Assembly (NCBI GenBank): GCA_001414485.1
Contig: LLEY01000099.1
Coordinates: 1-64,000 of the forward strand
DNA length: 64,000 bases
Origin: Calycina herbarum
Taxonomy: Eukaryota > Ascomycota > Leotiomycetes > Helotiales > Pezizellaceae
Direction of reading: 5' to 3'
In this document: positions 24,001 through 34,338 of the stretch, piece by piece
How positions within the stretch are numbered: the first letter of the stretch is position 1
How the letters are laid out: every line of letters begins with the position of its first letter
Notes under the pieces: model-generated
Told to the model about the DNA's origin: nothing
What the model saw: only the letters and a program-made list of their open reading frames with translations
The model's database searches: none
Made by a program: the position numbers and the translations under genes

Positions 24001-24815
24001 GTTAAGTTCTTTAACTTACTACCTTTTATATTACTAAGTTAGAGAGACAAGCTTTGAATAGACAGTAGTAGAACCTAGTAAGAAGTGTTATATACTTAAG
24101 AGAAAGCTTAAGAAGCGACGAAGAACGAGCTAAAAGGCTTTATAAACTAGAATAGAAGATATACTACTTACTCTTAGAGCTTAGCCTACGGCCTACGTAG
24201 CGTAAGAATAATAATAATTATATTATTCTAGAAAATAGAAGAATATTAAATACTCTCTCTTAAGTTATCTAACTCTTTATAAGTAAGCTATAAGCAAGCT
24301 GTTAAGTAAGCTACGAGTTACTTAATAATAAATATATATATAGCTATTCTAGATTAAAAGTTATAGTTAATCGTTAGCTACTCTAAAGAGGTTACCTATG
24401 AATAGCTACAATTCTAGAACACTTTGAACTGTCTTATTATACTAGCCTAGGAATAGTAGGTAATCTACAAATAGCGTACTCGAAAATAAGGAGGGTTGCC
24501 TATAACTTAATATCGCAAGACCGACAGCACTTGGAAATTGAAGCATGTAAACTTGTAAATTTTAGAATCGAAAAATTGGAACCAGTAGCTTCATCAACAT
24601 CATAATTATCCATCCCATCATCAACCCCAAATCTCCCAATCTCCCAATCTCCCAATCTCTCAATCTCCCCTTCAAATTCCAATCATATTCCTCCCTCGCC
24701 CCGCCATCCAATAACGTAAAGATCGCACCCAAAAAAACGTATATTTTTCCAAGAAATCCCCCAAAGTCATCCACCCACTCACCCCCAGATTCAGAGTATC
24801 AACCCCCCAAACCCC
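24001..24815. other. Right edge of the transposon block and 3' flank of the annexin gene
   Basis: RIP-type composition fades out by about 24,480. An 8-bp tandem repeat of ATCTCCCA (five units, the last two imperfect) occupies 24,631-24,670. The rest is the 3' flank of the minus-strand annexin-domain gene. No separate gene is supported; the short frames here are products of the repeat. Confidence 0.5.
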
Positions 24816-27266
24816 TCAATCAAAAAACGTCTTCTTCACCCCCTCCCTCCCAACCTCCCTAACCTCATCCCCCATCCTCCTAACACAAAGCATCTCACAA
24901 AAGTGTCCCACATCCCCCTTGGTCCCTTCGGCAACCGCATCCTGCATCTCAACCGAATACCGATTGCGGTACTCCCTCTTAACAGCCTCCATATGCGGAC
25001 GATCCCAATGATATCTCACCAGTCTGCTGATGAGTAACTCCGTTCGGATCGAGTCGCGCGAGGAAAGGGAGAGAGCGTGATGGACCAGGAGGGCATCGCG
25101 GACGGGTTTGTTGATTATGCCGTTGAGGATGTGGGCTAGGAGTTCGCCCTGAGACTTGTTAGTTCGGTCGGATAGAGGGAAAGGTGGAGGGGGGAAAGGG
25201 GGACTTACAACGAGGTTACCACTCTTGTTAAGCATTTCTCGAGCAAAATTCGCACGATACATACTCTCATACACCTTCAACACCTCCCTAAGATGGGTAT
25301 CACTCCTCACAACAATAATATTGATCATCTTCGTCTCGCCCCCTTTCTCGCTCCTCACCGCATCATGCAAATCATGCACATCATCCTCCACCAACCTGCG
25401 ATCAACTCCATGTCTACCCTCCTCCATCTTCTTCTCTTCAAGTACCAACAAAACCGCTTTCTTGAACTTATCCTCTTTAAGTTCGGTCTTCATGCATTTC
25501 GTCAAGGAATCAGAGTATTTCTTATCCGAAAATCCAGCTTTGATCTCTCGAATTTCGCGGTTGGTTCGTCCCATGAGCGATTCAATGAGCAGTTCTCGAC
25601 GAGATTTCTCGCCTTGGTACCAGAAGTTTGCCCAGTAGGCTTCGGATTCCCAGCGTCCAAGGGCGACGGCGTAACATGCTTTCATGAGAGAAGCATCTTC
25701 CCCTTTGAGACGGAGCTTGATGTGTTTTGCGATATTGACTCCTTTCTTGTCATTTCCAGTCTTGACAATCCTCTTGTACTCGACTCGTAATTCAAGGACT
25801 TGTTCATGAGTGAGACCAGGGAGAATATCAATCAGTGGTCTGGTATCTGGGGCGTGTTTCTCGCCTTTCAATGCTTTGGCTAGGATGGTTGCTTCTTCTT
25901 CTGGGTCATGGAATCGTGCTGTACGGCGGGATTTTTTGCTTCCGCCTCGACGTTCGTCATCTGAGTTGAGGGGAGAGATGGCTTCAATGTAGTTTATATC
26001 CGAAGAATGAGAATGTGATGCCATGAGTAGAGGGGATGGCATGGGGGATATAGATTGGTAAGTTCCGTGATATGCTTCGAGAAGAGGAGATCCTGGGGCA
26101 TTGGCAAGAGACATTGAAGCACCGCCATGATGACCTGTTGAAACGGAGAGACTATGCATTCTTGGTGCCAGACCTGCTGCTGCTGGGTTTGGAGAAGCAT
26201 CTCGTCGTCGAGCTCCTGGCTCGACAGTGACAATATGATTCTTGGAAGATCGTGCAGAGTCGGAGGCGTATGTAGAACTGCCGTGTCGCTCGTGATGTCT
26301 CGAGTCTCGCGAGTCTCTGGGATCCCTCGCATCTCGTGGGTCTCGTAAATCTCTAGGATCTCGTAATTCTCCTCGAGAGTCTCTTGGGTCTCTTGGGTCT
26401 CTTGAATGTGACTCTCGATGATCTCTCGGGTCCCTCGAATCTCGGCCATATCCTCTCGGTGGACTAGCATTCCTAGCATCATAGGCTGTCGTCTCCGTCC
26501 TCCTTGAATAACTGATCTTCTCATCCGGCTGAGCATACTCCCATTTCTTGGGTTCCGCATACGCCTGCATAGCTCCACCACCAGGAGGACTACCATAAGC
26601 CAAATCAGCATCATCATATTTGCTCTTCTTCTCCCTCTTATCATGACCATGACCAATATTGATACCAGCCTCCACCCGGGAATGGCCAGTAGCAATACTG
26701 AAAGAACCTCCATGACCACGAGTATGTTTGTCGTCCTCGTATTGCAAGGCATCCCTACTATCTCTTCCTCCTCTCTCCCCCTTATATTTATCCTCCTCAT
26801 AACGGGAAACACTACTTTTCGGCGGACTGGTCTCTCTGCCATATTCATCCCGATAAACAGGTTTCTTCTCCTTCTCATACGCATACCCCTTCACGCCCTC
26901 ATACCCATATTCTTTCCCTCCTCTACTCTCATATTCCTTTCCTCCTCTACTCTCATATCCTCTTTCTCTCTCCCTCTCCCTATCTCTAACATCCCTCACA
27001 TCCCTCTCATCATCCTCAAAGGCGCCCGGAACAGCATAAGCATCCCGCTCCGGCATTCGCACACCTCCTGCAGCACCATATCTCGGCTCAGCAGTAACAA
27101 TCTGCGCGGGATCTCGAGTTCTCTCTCGTCGCTCCTCATATTCGTATCCCCGACGGGGATCCTCGGGAGGAGAGGGGACTCGAACGCGGGAGTGTGAGCG
27201 TTCTTCTCGACGACCTGGGGACTTGGAGCGTCCTCTTCGACGGGAGTCGCGTGGATCGAGAGACAT
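24816..27266 (-). CDS. Annexin-domain protein with long charged N-terminal region
   Basis: The frame is open from ATG at 27,266 to the stop at 24,816 (816 codons). Residues 1-440 are low complexity, rich in Arg, Asp, Ser, Pro and Tyr, with an RS-type start (RRRGRSKSPGRREE) and strings of DPRD/RDSRD repeats near 275-330. The C-terminal 370 residues carry decayed annexin-type repeats (DTRPLIDILPGLTHEQVLEL, then ACYAVALGRWESEAYW). Filamentous fungi are known to have annexin-like proteins lacking most calcium-binding loops, and this fits that class. A 60-nt in-frame segment, 25,149-25,208, starts GTAAGT, contains a CTAAC-type branch site and ends CAG. It interrupts a repeat with Pro-rich sequence, so it is very likely an intron, giving a 796-residue product. 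Role: probably phospholipid or membrane binding, inferred from the family. Confidence 0.82.
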   Translation of the reverse strand: MSLDPRDSRRRGRSKSPGRREERSHSRVRVPSPPEDPRRGYEYEERRERTRDPAQIVTAEPRYGAAGGVRMPERDAYAVPGAFEDDERDVRDVRDRERERERGYESRGGKEYESRGGKEYGYEGVKGYAYEKEKKPVYRDEYGRETSPPKSSVSRYEEDKYKGERGGRDSRDALQYEDDKHTRGHGGSFSIATGHSRVEAGINIGHGHDKREKKSKYDDADLAYGSPPGGGAMQAYAEPKKWEYAQPDEKISYSRRTETTAYDARNASPPRGYGRDSRDPRDHRESHSRDPRDPRDSRGELRDPRDLRDPRDARDPRDSRDSRHHERHGSSTYASDSARSSKNHIVTVEPGARRRDASPNPAAAGLAPRMHSLSVSTGHHGGASMSLANAPGSPLLEAYHGTYQSISPMPSPLLMASHSHSSDINYIEAISPLNSDDERRGGSKKSRRTARFHDPEEEATILAKALKGEKHAPDTRPLIDILPGLTHEQVLELRVEYKRIVKTGNDKKGVNIAKHIKLRLKGEDASLMKACYAVALGRWESEAYWANFWYQGEKSRRELLIESLMGRTNREIREIKAGFSDKKYSDSLTKCMKTELKEDKFKKAVLLVLEEKKMEEGRHGVDRRLVEDDVHDLHDAVRSEKGGETKMINIIVVRSDTHLREVLKVYESMYRANFAREMLNKSGNLVVSPPFPPPPFPLSDRTNKSQGELLAHILNGIINKPVRDALLVHHALSLSSRDSIRTELLISRLVRYHWDRPHMEAVKREYRNRYSVEMQDAVAEGTKGDVGHFCEMLCVRRMGDEVREVGREGVKKTFFD

Positions 27267-28496
27267 CTTGTCTGTAGTCTGTCTTTCTTTCGTAAAGGCT
27301 GTGTTGTTTTTGTAATCGTGCTTGTGGGAAGGGAATCGAAGCAGTAACGAAGTCGTACTCGGTCAATTGGTAACAATCGACAGCTTAACAATCTCAATCT
27401 ACTTCACCAGTATCAGCCTCGTCTCCCTTTTCTCTTCTCTTTCTCTCCGTATATCTGACTGTAAAGAAGAAGAAGAAGCAAGAAACTCACCTCTAGAAAT
27501 CAGCACATCCTCCTTCTCAGCTGAACAAAACCCGCCGTAGGCTACCTCAGCTTGGGCAATCTCACACACATCCCACCCGCAAACACCAACAGCCCCCCAA
27601 GAAAGCGGGGTTCCCATCCCCCTCCAGCACCCGCCAGCGCTCCTCTCACTGGCCCAAAGTCCGACAGCTTCTGCATACCCACTGCAACCCACTGCATGAG
27701 CCCTATCACGCCCCTGTAACCTGTAACCTGTAGCCCTCCCCAACACCCTAGCTATGCAATGCATAATGTCTCCAAAATCCTTCCGAGTAAAACACCACGG
27801 AATTTGGGGGCCAAAGTCAGCTCCAGAATTCTCAAGGATTTTCTCTACAGTGAAAAATGATTTCTCCGCGTAAGAATCGCCATCGCCATCGCATTTGCCT
27901 TCATTACTATTACCTCCTATAGGTATAGGGGACAACCCATGATCGCGTGCAACCCCTTTGAAAACCAACCCCTCTTTTGACGCGCGCGATTCCGTACTCC
28001 TAACAGCGTCTGAACTGAGCGTTTCAGCCCTGTAATTGGCGACCTGCGGGGACGAGGCTGGGCTGGCTGGAGAACCTCATCTCAAGTGTCTCCCCAACCA
28101 CCTCCATTAATCCACCATCTCATTTCGACTCTCATTTCGACAACACCAACTTTATTGAGTACACATTGCATCGTTACTGGATTCATGTCTCCCCCCGCCA
28201 AGCGCTTAATAACATTGATTCCGTAACACTTTTTCCCCTCGAATGACCCCAGAACCGAGAACGCAACGAGGACAGCTCTCATCCTCCCATCCTATCTATA
28301 ATTTCATAAAAGCACAGGTAAAAGAACACCTCACCGCAAAATCACCATAGTCATCATGATTAATTTAATCCTTTTTTTGCTTTTCAATCTAGCTAACTAT
28401 CAAAAAAAGAACTGAGCCGCCACCCCCCAAGACGCCGCCATTGGCCCACGTTTTCATCAATACCATGTCTCAATCAATGCGTACAACCCCCCCTCT
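27267..28496. other. Interval between annexin gene 5' end and oxidase gene 3' end
   Basis: This holds the promoter and 5' leader of the annexin-domain gene and the 3' flank of the oxidase. A 189-codon minus-strand frame (27,399-27,968) exists but has no recognisable domain and biased, leader-like composition; I do not call it. CT-rich tracts near 27,400-27,470 could mark the annexin transcription start. Confidence 0.45.
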
Positions 28497-31467
28497 CTAC
28501 GAAACAGAGACGAATTGTCCGATTCCTGGTACACCATCAACAAGCACATACACCACGTATGGTCCAGGTGGCGCAACGTTGCTGTTGGGTGGCCCAGTAA
28601 CCGTGATACTCTGCTGAGTTGCGCCTGCCGTGAAGCCGGTGGTGTCCAAATCCAACATACGGTGTCCCATGTGCACAGAGTGAGTGACAAATCCACCGTG
28701 GTACAACGACACCTTGACTGCCTTTGCATTGGCTGGCGCGGTAAAGGTGATCTTGAAGGTACCGCTGTTGGCCTGCATGGCAAGGGAAGAGATGGCAATG
28801 TTGGTAGGACGCTTGTTGGCATTGTCTCCTTGGAGGTATGGTGGTGTGTAAATCTCAACACGGAAATCAGTCACATAAGGATCCTTGGCATCTGGAGTAA
28901 GCTTAGGCATCTCAACTGGGTTGGATCCGGTGACCATGAGAGTACCGTCGAGAAGCAAGAGGGCGACCGAGTGGTACAATCTGGCGATTTCAGAGCTTGC
29001 GAGAGTGCTGAATCGTTGTCCAAGGGGCTTGGTTGGCTCATACAAGAGTGCTTCAAGAGTTGGTGTGTCCATGAGTCCGAAACCTTGAGCTCCACGGTTT
29101 CCGCCATTGAGCCAGACGATAGAACCATCGGCCAACAATGTACCCTCAACCATACCACGGCCTTCAGGCATAGAGTCCATCTCCCACTTGGCGTCAGTAG
29201 CCAAAGGTTGGATACGGCCACAACTTGGATCGGTTGGCGAAGTGATATCTTGATAAGCACCACCTCCGCAGATGATGACATCTGGAGCCCAGTTGTTCTT
29301 GCTTGAAAGTGCCATCAAGACGCTACCACCAGTGTTGGGGTAGGTTCGGTAATCTCCAGCGAGATCTGGGAGCTCCTTGACAATGGTGTTGGTACCGACG
29401 TTGAAGATTTGGGAAGACTTGGAGGCGAAGACGAAGAGACTACCATCATTGAGGAGATGAACGAATGGGTACATGTAGTATGGCTGGTTCTTGGTGAGAA
29501 TATCCATGGCAATGTTCTTGCCTTGGGTAACAGCACCAGGACTGAGGACTTCATAGGTTGGGTTGTTGTTAGCGAGGACAGTTGGGTCAAGTCCGTTCAA
29601 ACTTCCAGAGGCAACAAATACGGTTCCATCAGGCATGGTTTGTGCAGATGCATACCATCTCTTACTGGCAAGCTTGTTTCCAGGTTCGCTCCAGCTTTGG
29701 CCGTTGAGGCTGGCATCGGATGAAGATCTACCCAAGTATCGGATTGCATCAAAACCATCCTTGATGTTAGGGTCTAGCCAGTCCAAAGGTCCATTGCCAC
29801 CAACAGAAATGACACGACCATCAGCAAGGAACACACCTCCCGAGCAAAAGGCGTTGGTGGTGTATGAAAGAGGGACGACTTGGTTGGTGGCTGGGTCATA
29901 CTCGGAAGACATGGCATAGTAACCATTTGGCTGCTTGAGTTGAGTGTAGTTCTCCAATTTGTCGAGGAACATCACACGTCCATTAGGCATGAGAGCGGCG
30001 TGCATGGCTGGGACACCAGAATCACCGACGACCTTGAATGATCCCTTGTTGGCAGCGACTGGTGCAGGACTTGGTCCTGGGGCAGAGACAACTGGGGCAT
30101 TGAGGCAGTTTCCAGATTGGCATCCGGCTCCGCAATGAGCGCTGGTAGATCCACTACGGATGTCAATCCCGAGGTCTCAACTTGGGGTTGGAATAAGCTT
30201 ACCAGAAACCATACATGGAGCAGCAGTTTCCATTTGCCCAGTTTCCACAGACTGTTCCTCCATTGGTGCTACCACAAGATCCATCTGTGGTGACAGCGGC
30301 AGTGGCTGTAGCTTGAGGTGGGGCTGTTGATGTTGCTGGAGCGATAACAGGCTCGCCGGAGCTGGTTGTAGCTGCTGAAGTTGTTCCATCAGTGCAGCCA
30401 AGTTGACATCCATTTGCCTTGAGGCAGTGAGTGTCTGTCTTTCCGCAATAACTGTTTCTGGCAAGTTAGCTTGGAATCTTCAATTGTTTTATAGGTGAGT
30501 AAAAGATGGTATATAACGTGCCCGTATTGGGAACAACATCCTCCGTATGCTCCATTGGCATCGCACGTAGCACCACCAAATTCAGTTCCACATCTTCCAT
30601 CAGTGCGAGGGGTAGTTGGTGCTGTTGGGACTGGGGTTGTGGCAGGGGTTCCTGTGCATCCATTCTGACATCCGTTTGATGCTAAACAATGACCTTCCGT
30701 GGACCCGCAGTAACTTTGGGAGGGGATTATGTGTAAGTTTTAAATGGTATGTATGTGGCAATGAGGGGTTGAAGGAGTTGAAGGGAGGTAGCAGAAAATA
30801 AACTTACCCAAATGATGAGCAGCAGCCACCGAATGCTCCATTGGGGTCACAGGTGGTGTTGTCGAAATCCTAAGCAAGTCAGTGAAACATCCTTTCCAGT
30901 ATTCTGCGAATCTCCAAAGTTCTCTCACCTTCCCACATCGTCCGTCCGCTCGAGGTGTGATTGGGGTGGTTGGGGCAGTTGTAGTTGTGCATCCAGAAGT
31001 GCAACCGGTACCGCAATGGTCGACAGTGTTTCCACAGTATCCATATTGCTATTGAACAGGTTAGCATTTTGCTGATATCTCACCAGAAAACCTCGACATA
31101 CCGAACAACATCCACCAGTATAAGCCTTGCTGTTTGGATCGCAGATTGTGTTTCCGTTGGCTGGACCACAAGTGCCATCAATAGAGTAGACATCGGCGCG
31201 GAGTTGAAGACTTGGTGAAGCGCCAAAGGACATGGGGTATTTGATATTCTCGAGTGCTACACAACTGTTGGAAGTTCGTCAGTATTGGCAACCTCCAGAA
31301 GGTGGAATGCATCAAACTTACTCTCCCTGTTCCGTACAATCTTGACCGCGAAGACAGCCATGGTACATTTGTGTGCTGGTGGTATTACATTTCAAAGGGG
31401 CGTAATTAAAGATTATGTTGGCCGAAGCGGTGGCGGCAAAGCCGAGAGTGAAAAGAGTAGTCTTCAT
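28497..31467 (-). CDS. Secreted AA5-type copper-radical oxidase with four CBM18 modules
   Basis: Seven exons: 31467-31322, 31264-31102, 31048-30929, 30869-30808, 30713-30522, 30451-30203 and 30153-28497, encoding 862 residues. A signal peptide (MKTTLFTLGFAATASA) leads. Four hevein-type chitin-binding modules lie at about residues 79-123, 139-183, 203-247 and 285-327, each with the CCSxxGxCG core, joined by Thr/Pro/Ser linkers. Residues 361-862 form the kelch-like galactose/glyoxal oxidase domain. All expected copper-site residues are present: Cys414 (FCSGG) and Tyr478 (RWYAS) for the Cys-Tyr cofactor, Tyr704-His705 (LYHS), and His802 (THSVHMG). The family oxidises aldehydes or alcohols to give hydrogen peroxide outside the cell. 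The modules suggest anchoring to chitin. Intron 5 appears to be GC-AG (30,521-30,452), required to restore the third CBM18. Confidence 0.93.
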
Positions 31468-33564
31468 GATTGCGCAAAAGGTACTGTAAACTGGTCAATT
31501 GAGGATCGATGATTGAGATGATGGGAAGTGGGAGGAGATGGTAGAAAGAGAGGATGCAGATATCAAACAAGGTTGTTCAGCACAAGAAATACTTGTATCC
31601 AAGTGGGCTTGGTGAATTGTGCCCCTCGGCTGAGGCACACTTGTGCTGGCCAAACAGAGCAACACAGCCAGCTTTGGCCAACAGTGTTACACAGCCTCTT
31701 GGCGGCAGTGTTGGACGTTGAAGGTGCATCTTGGGGACCGGACAAAAAAAGTACAAGTTGTGTGCTGGTGCCCGTCTGAAGTTTGGCACCGGAGGTAAAC
31801 AGAGCAGAGTGGTTGCACCGAGACTCACTTGCGGGTATTATTAGGTATTAACAAACAGACGTCACCCCCCGAGTCAAAATAGGATGTAGGGTCGTGGTAT
31901 CAGAGGAATGTTGGTGATAATCAGGAATCGAGGGAGTAGTTGTAGGTTGGGCAGTAAAGACAGGAATTAGGAGATCCGAGGTGATTGGATCTCACACATA
32001 AGAATGCTGACGAGCAGTGAGGTAGTGAGGTAGTGAGGTAGTGAGGTAGTTGGATAGGTAACGAATGTTGTTTATGAGGTGTTGGACGGGTGAAGGAAAA
32101 AGAAGAGAGGAAGAGGTGGACAAGGAGGGGAACATTGCATGGGGCCGACTTTTAGGCAATCCCCTGACATCAAAGTTCGTATCGAGAGGCGAGAGGGGGG
32201 AAGTCGCGATGTTCAAGTTCCAGGTCCAGCCAACCAGCGCTTCGGGATGTCAATGACGGGCAGGCGCGAGTCAACAAGGCCAATCCAATCAGTGGAGCAA
32301 GCGAACATCAAAACACCAAAACACCAAAGTCCCTTCGTGCCTTCGTGCCTTCGTGCCTTCCCAGCAAGATGCAAAGGACTAGCAGGGTCATCGCCACTGC
32401 CAGGTCAAGGCACGGCATACGGATACGTCCGGCTGTCAGTCGGTTCTGTTCCCCTGAACTGAAAAATGAGATTGACGGGATTCAAGCATAGATCTGCACG
32501 GGGTCCTCAGAGGCCAGTGACCACGAGAGAACCACAACACAGACCGACCTGAAAATCTACATAATTTACAATGGAACTTGATCATACATTCTCCCTTCCA
32601 ACAGGGGGCTTTCCAGTGTCATGTTGGACCATCTATTCATTTTTAGAACTTTTAATCTCCATGCGGGAGTTCAGGATGCATGCAAACTGCATCCAAACCT
32701 CTTTTCCCCGTCAGATGCGGTTGAAGGTTGATCAAATGCGGTCATTTGCCAGGGCATGCTCCACGAGATGCTGGGATCAGATGGAAAATAGGGGGCTTCT
32801 GCAGCCGAGGATCAACAGTTCCTGACGCATATAGCGCAGGCGGTTGCAGTTGGTGCACAGATTTCAAGACTGCAACTTCCAAAATTGTTGTACGGCAGAT
32901 TTGGACACTTATTAAAACACTGCAGAGCCGATATGCCGGCAGTCTGACTGTATTTCTATCAATACCGAGTTCTCTCCATGCCGAGCCGAGAATTTCTCAC
33001 GTCAAAGAATCAAGACTTTTTTCTCAAGATCCATCGTCACATTTAGATTGCCGATTATCACCGAAATGGGTCAAGGCCCCTACCCTCAAAGCTGCTTCTG
33101 GTTAGTGATGACTGCGGCCCAAACTGGGAAGTCCATGATGCCCTGTTGGGAACAATGTGGAGATCTCGTATTCCTTGGCCGTGTGTCCCACAAGGTGCTT
33201 TCAACATGCCCTTCCAAGAAAGCAAGAAAGCTTGTTGTTCCACAACTGAACTCGGTTCTTTCCGCCACCTCCGGATTTCGTATCCAAAGAAAAACCCTCA
33301 TGCCTCTTGGATTTCCACAAAGCCGGAAGAGCAGGCAGCAGTTCTGGTCGGTGGTAATTCTTCAATGTGTGTGCTCGAGCATCATGGCGTACAATTCTCC
33401 AAACTAATGACTCCCGTTATCCGACCCAACCAATATCCCAAGCGGCTAGGAAAAGCTTTTCATTCAACAAGCTTTCCATGGTTACCGGCGCGGAACGAAG
33501 ACCTGCAATTGGTGGTCGTCAATGCGAGTAAAGTGCAGGTAAAATGCAAGGGGAGGAGACCCCT
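31468..33564. other. Intergenic region upstream of the oxidase gene
   Basis: About 2.1 kb. It contains the oxidase promoter and three 8-bp tandem repeats: AAAACACC twice (32,311-32,326), GTGAGGTA four times (32,017-32,048) and CCTTCGTG three times (32,333-32,356). A 147-codon plus frame at 33,146-33,589 has no domain and runs over the 3' end of the Yae1-family gene; not called. Confidence 0.5.
32017..32048. repeat. Four tandem copies of GTGAGGTA
   Basis: Four perfect 8-bp units. Others with the same period lie at 32,311, 32,333 and 24,631. Confidence 0.9.
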
Positions 33565-34338
33565 TCACCAACTGAGTTCCTGCATTTGACCCCCCAGTTT
33601 CGGGGGTGATCCAGATTCGGCGTTGTTGACAATCGAACCCGCTGTGTGTTGGTCGGTGTGATGTTCGTTTTCCAGCAAGGACAAATCAACCCCCCATTTC
33701 CTCACCTCCGCTTCCACAGTCGCCTCCCACTTCTTCACCAACGGATGCGCCCCAGCAACATCATCAAAAACAACCTCACATCTCTCCTTCATCTCCCCAG
33801 GGACCTCGAACTTCCAAATCCCATCCTCCCCCCACCACTCAACCGCAAAAAGACTCTCAGTCTTCAATTCCCGTTTCCCCTCCTCCAACAATCCCAGAAC
33901 CTTCACCCGTTCTCCCTCCCACTCCCCTCCATTATCCCCCTTCGACCCTGCAGTAACAGCACCACACAACCCCTCCAAGATCCCTAAAACCTTACCAATC
34001 CTCAGCCCAAGAACAGCACCAAGACCATACCCCTCATCGAAGCCCGTCTGTACCGTCTCACCTTTCCCCTTCGTGACGCCATCTCTGTAGCCTTCCGTCT
34101 CGTGTTTCTCTCGCAGACGTGGTATATCCGAGGGTTCGGAGTTGCCACCTGTAGTATGCCAGATTCCTTCGGGCGCAAATGCGTTGGGTTGTAGGGTTGG
34201 AGAGGGGGGCTCGGAGCCGAAGATATCGTCAAAGGTGTCGTTTGTGTGGGTATGTGGGAGGGGAGGAGGTTCGTCTGGATGCTCTGTATTGGAGTCCTGG
34301 GGAAGGTGAGGAGGGAACATGGTATCGTCTCTAAACAT
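33565..34338 (-). CDS. YAE1: Yae1-family protein
   Basis: I start at ATG 34,338 (MFRDD...), giving 257 residues. The open frame extends further upstream but only through non-ATG codons with different composition. The diagnostic feature is the glycine-every-fourth-residue run in the Yae1 N-terminal domain: glycines at about 99, 103, 107, 111, 115, 119 and 123 (QTGFDEGYGLGAVLGLRIG), preceded by SDIPRLREKHETEGYRDG. In yeast, Yae1 acts with Lto1 as an adaptor delivering Fe-S cluster machinery to the ribosome-recycling ATPase Rli1. That role is expected here by homology. The C-terminal half is less conserved, rich in Glu and Trp. It has no introns. Confidence 0.85.
   Translation of the reverse strand: MFRDDTMFPPHLPQDSNTEHPDEPPPLPHTHTNDTFDDIFGSEPPSPTLQPNAFAPEGIWHTTGGNSEPSDIPRLREKHETEGYRDGVTKGKGETVQTGFDEGYGLGAVLGLRIGKVLGILEGLCGAVTAGSKGDNGGEWEGERVKVLGLLEEGKRELKTESLFAVEWWGEDGIWKFEVPGEMKERCEVVFDDVAGAHPLVKKWEATVEAEVRKWGVDLSLLENEHHTDQHTAGSIVNNAESGSPPKLGGQMQELSW

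Noticed and set aside
3946..24450. Possible CRISPR or prokaryotic repeat array among the many short repeats
   Set aside because: Repeats are LTRs and RIP-simplified sequence; the host is eukaryotic and there are no regular spacers or cas genes.
25994..26884. 296-codon minus-strand frame
   Set aside because: Out-of-frame shadow of the low-complexity N-terminus of the annexin-domain protein.
27399..27968. 189-codon minus-strand frame upstream of the annexin-domain gene
   Set aside because: No domain or signal; lies in the likely promoter and leader. ATG-start and splice support are lacking.
28515..29306. 263-codon plus-strand frame
   Set aside because: Antisense shadow of the copper-radical oxidase exon, which has clear homology.
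33146..33589. 147-codon plus-strand frame
   Set aside because: No recognisable domain; overlaps the end of the Yae1-family gene.
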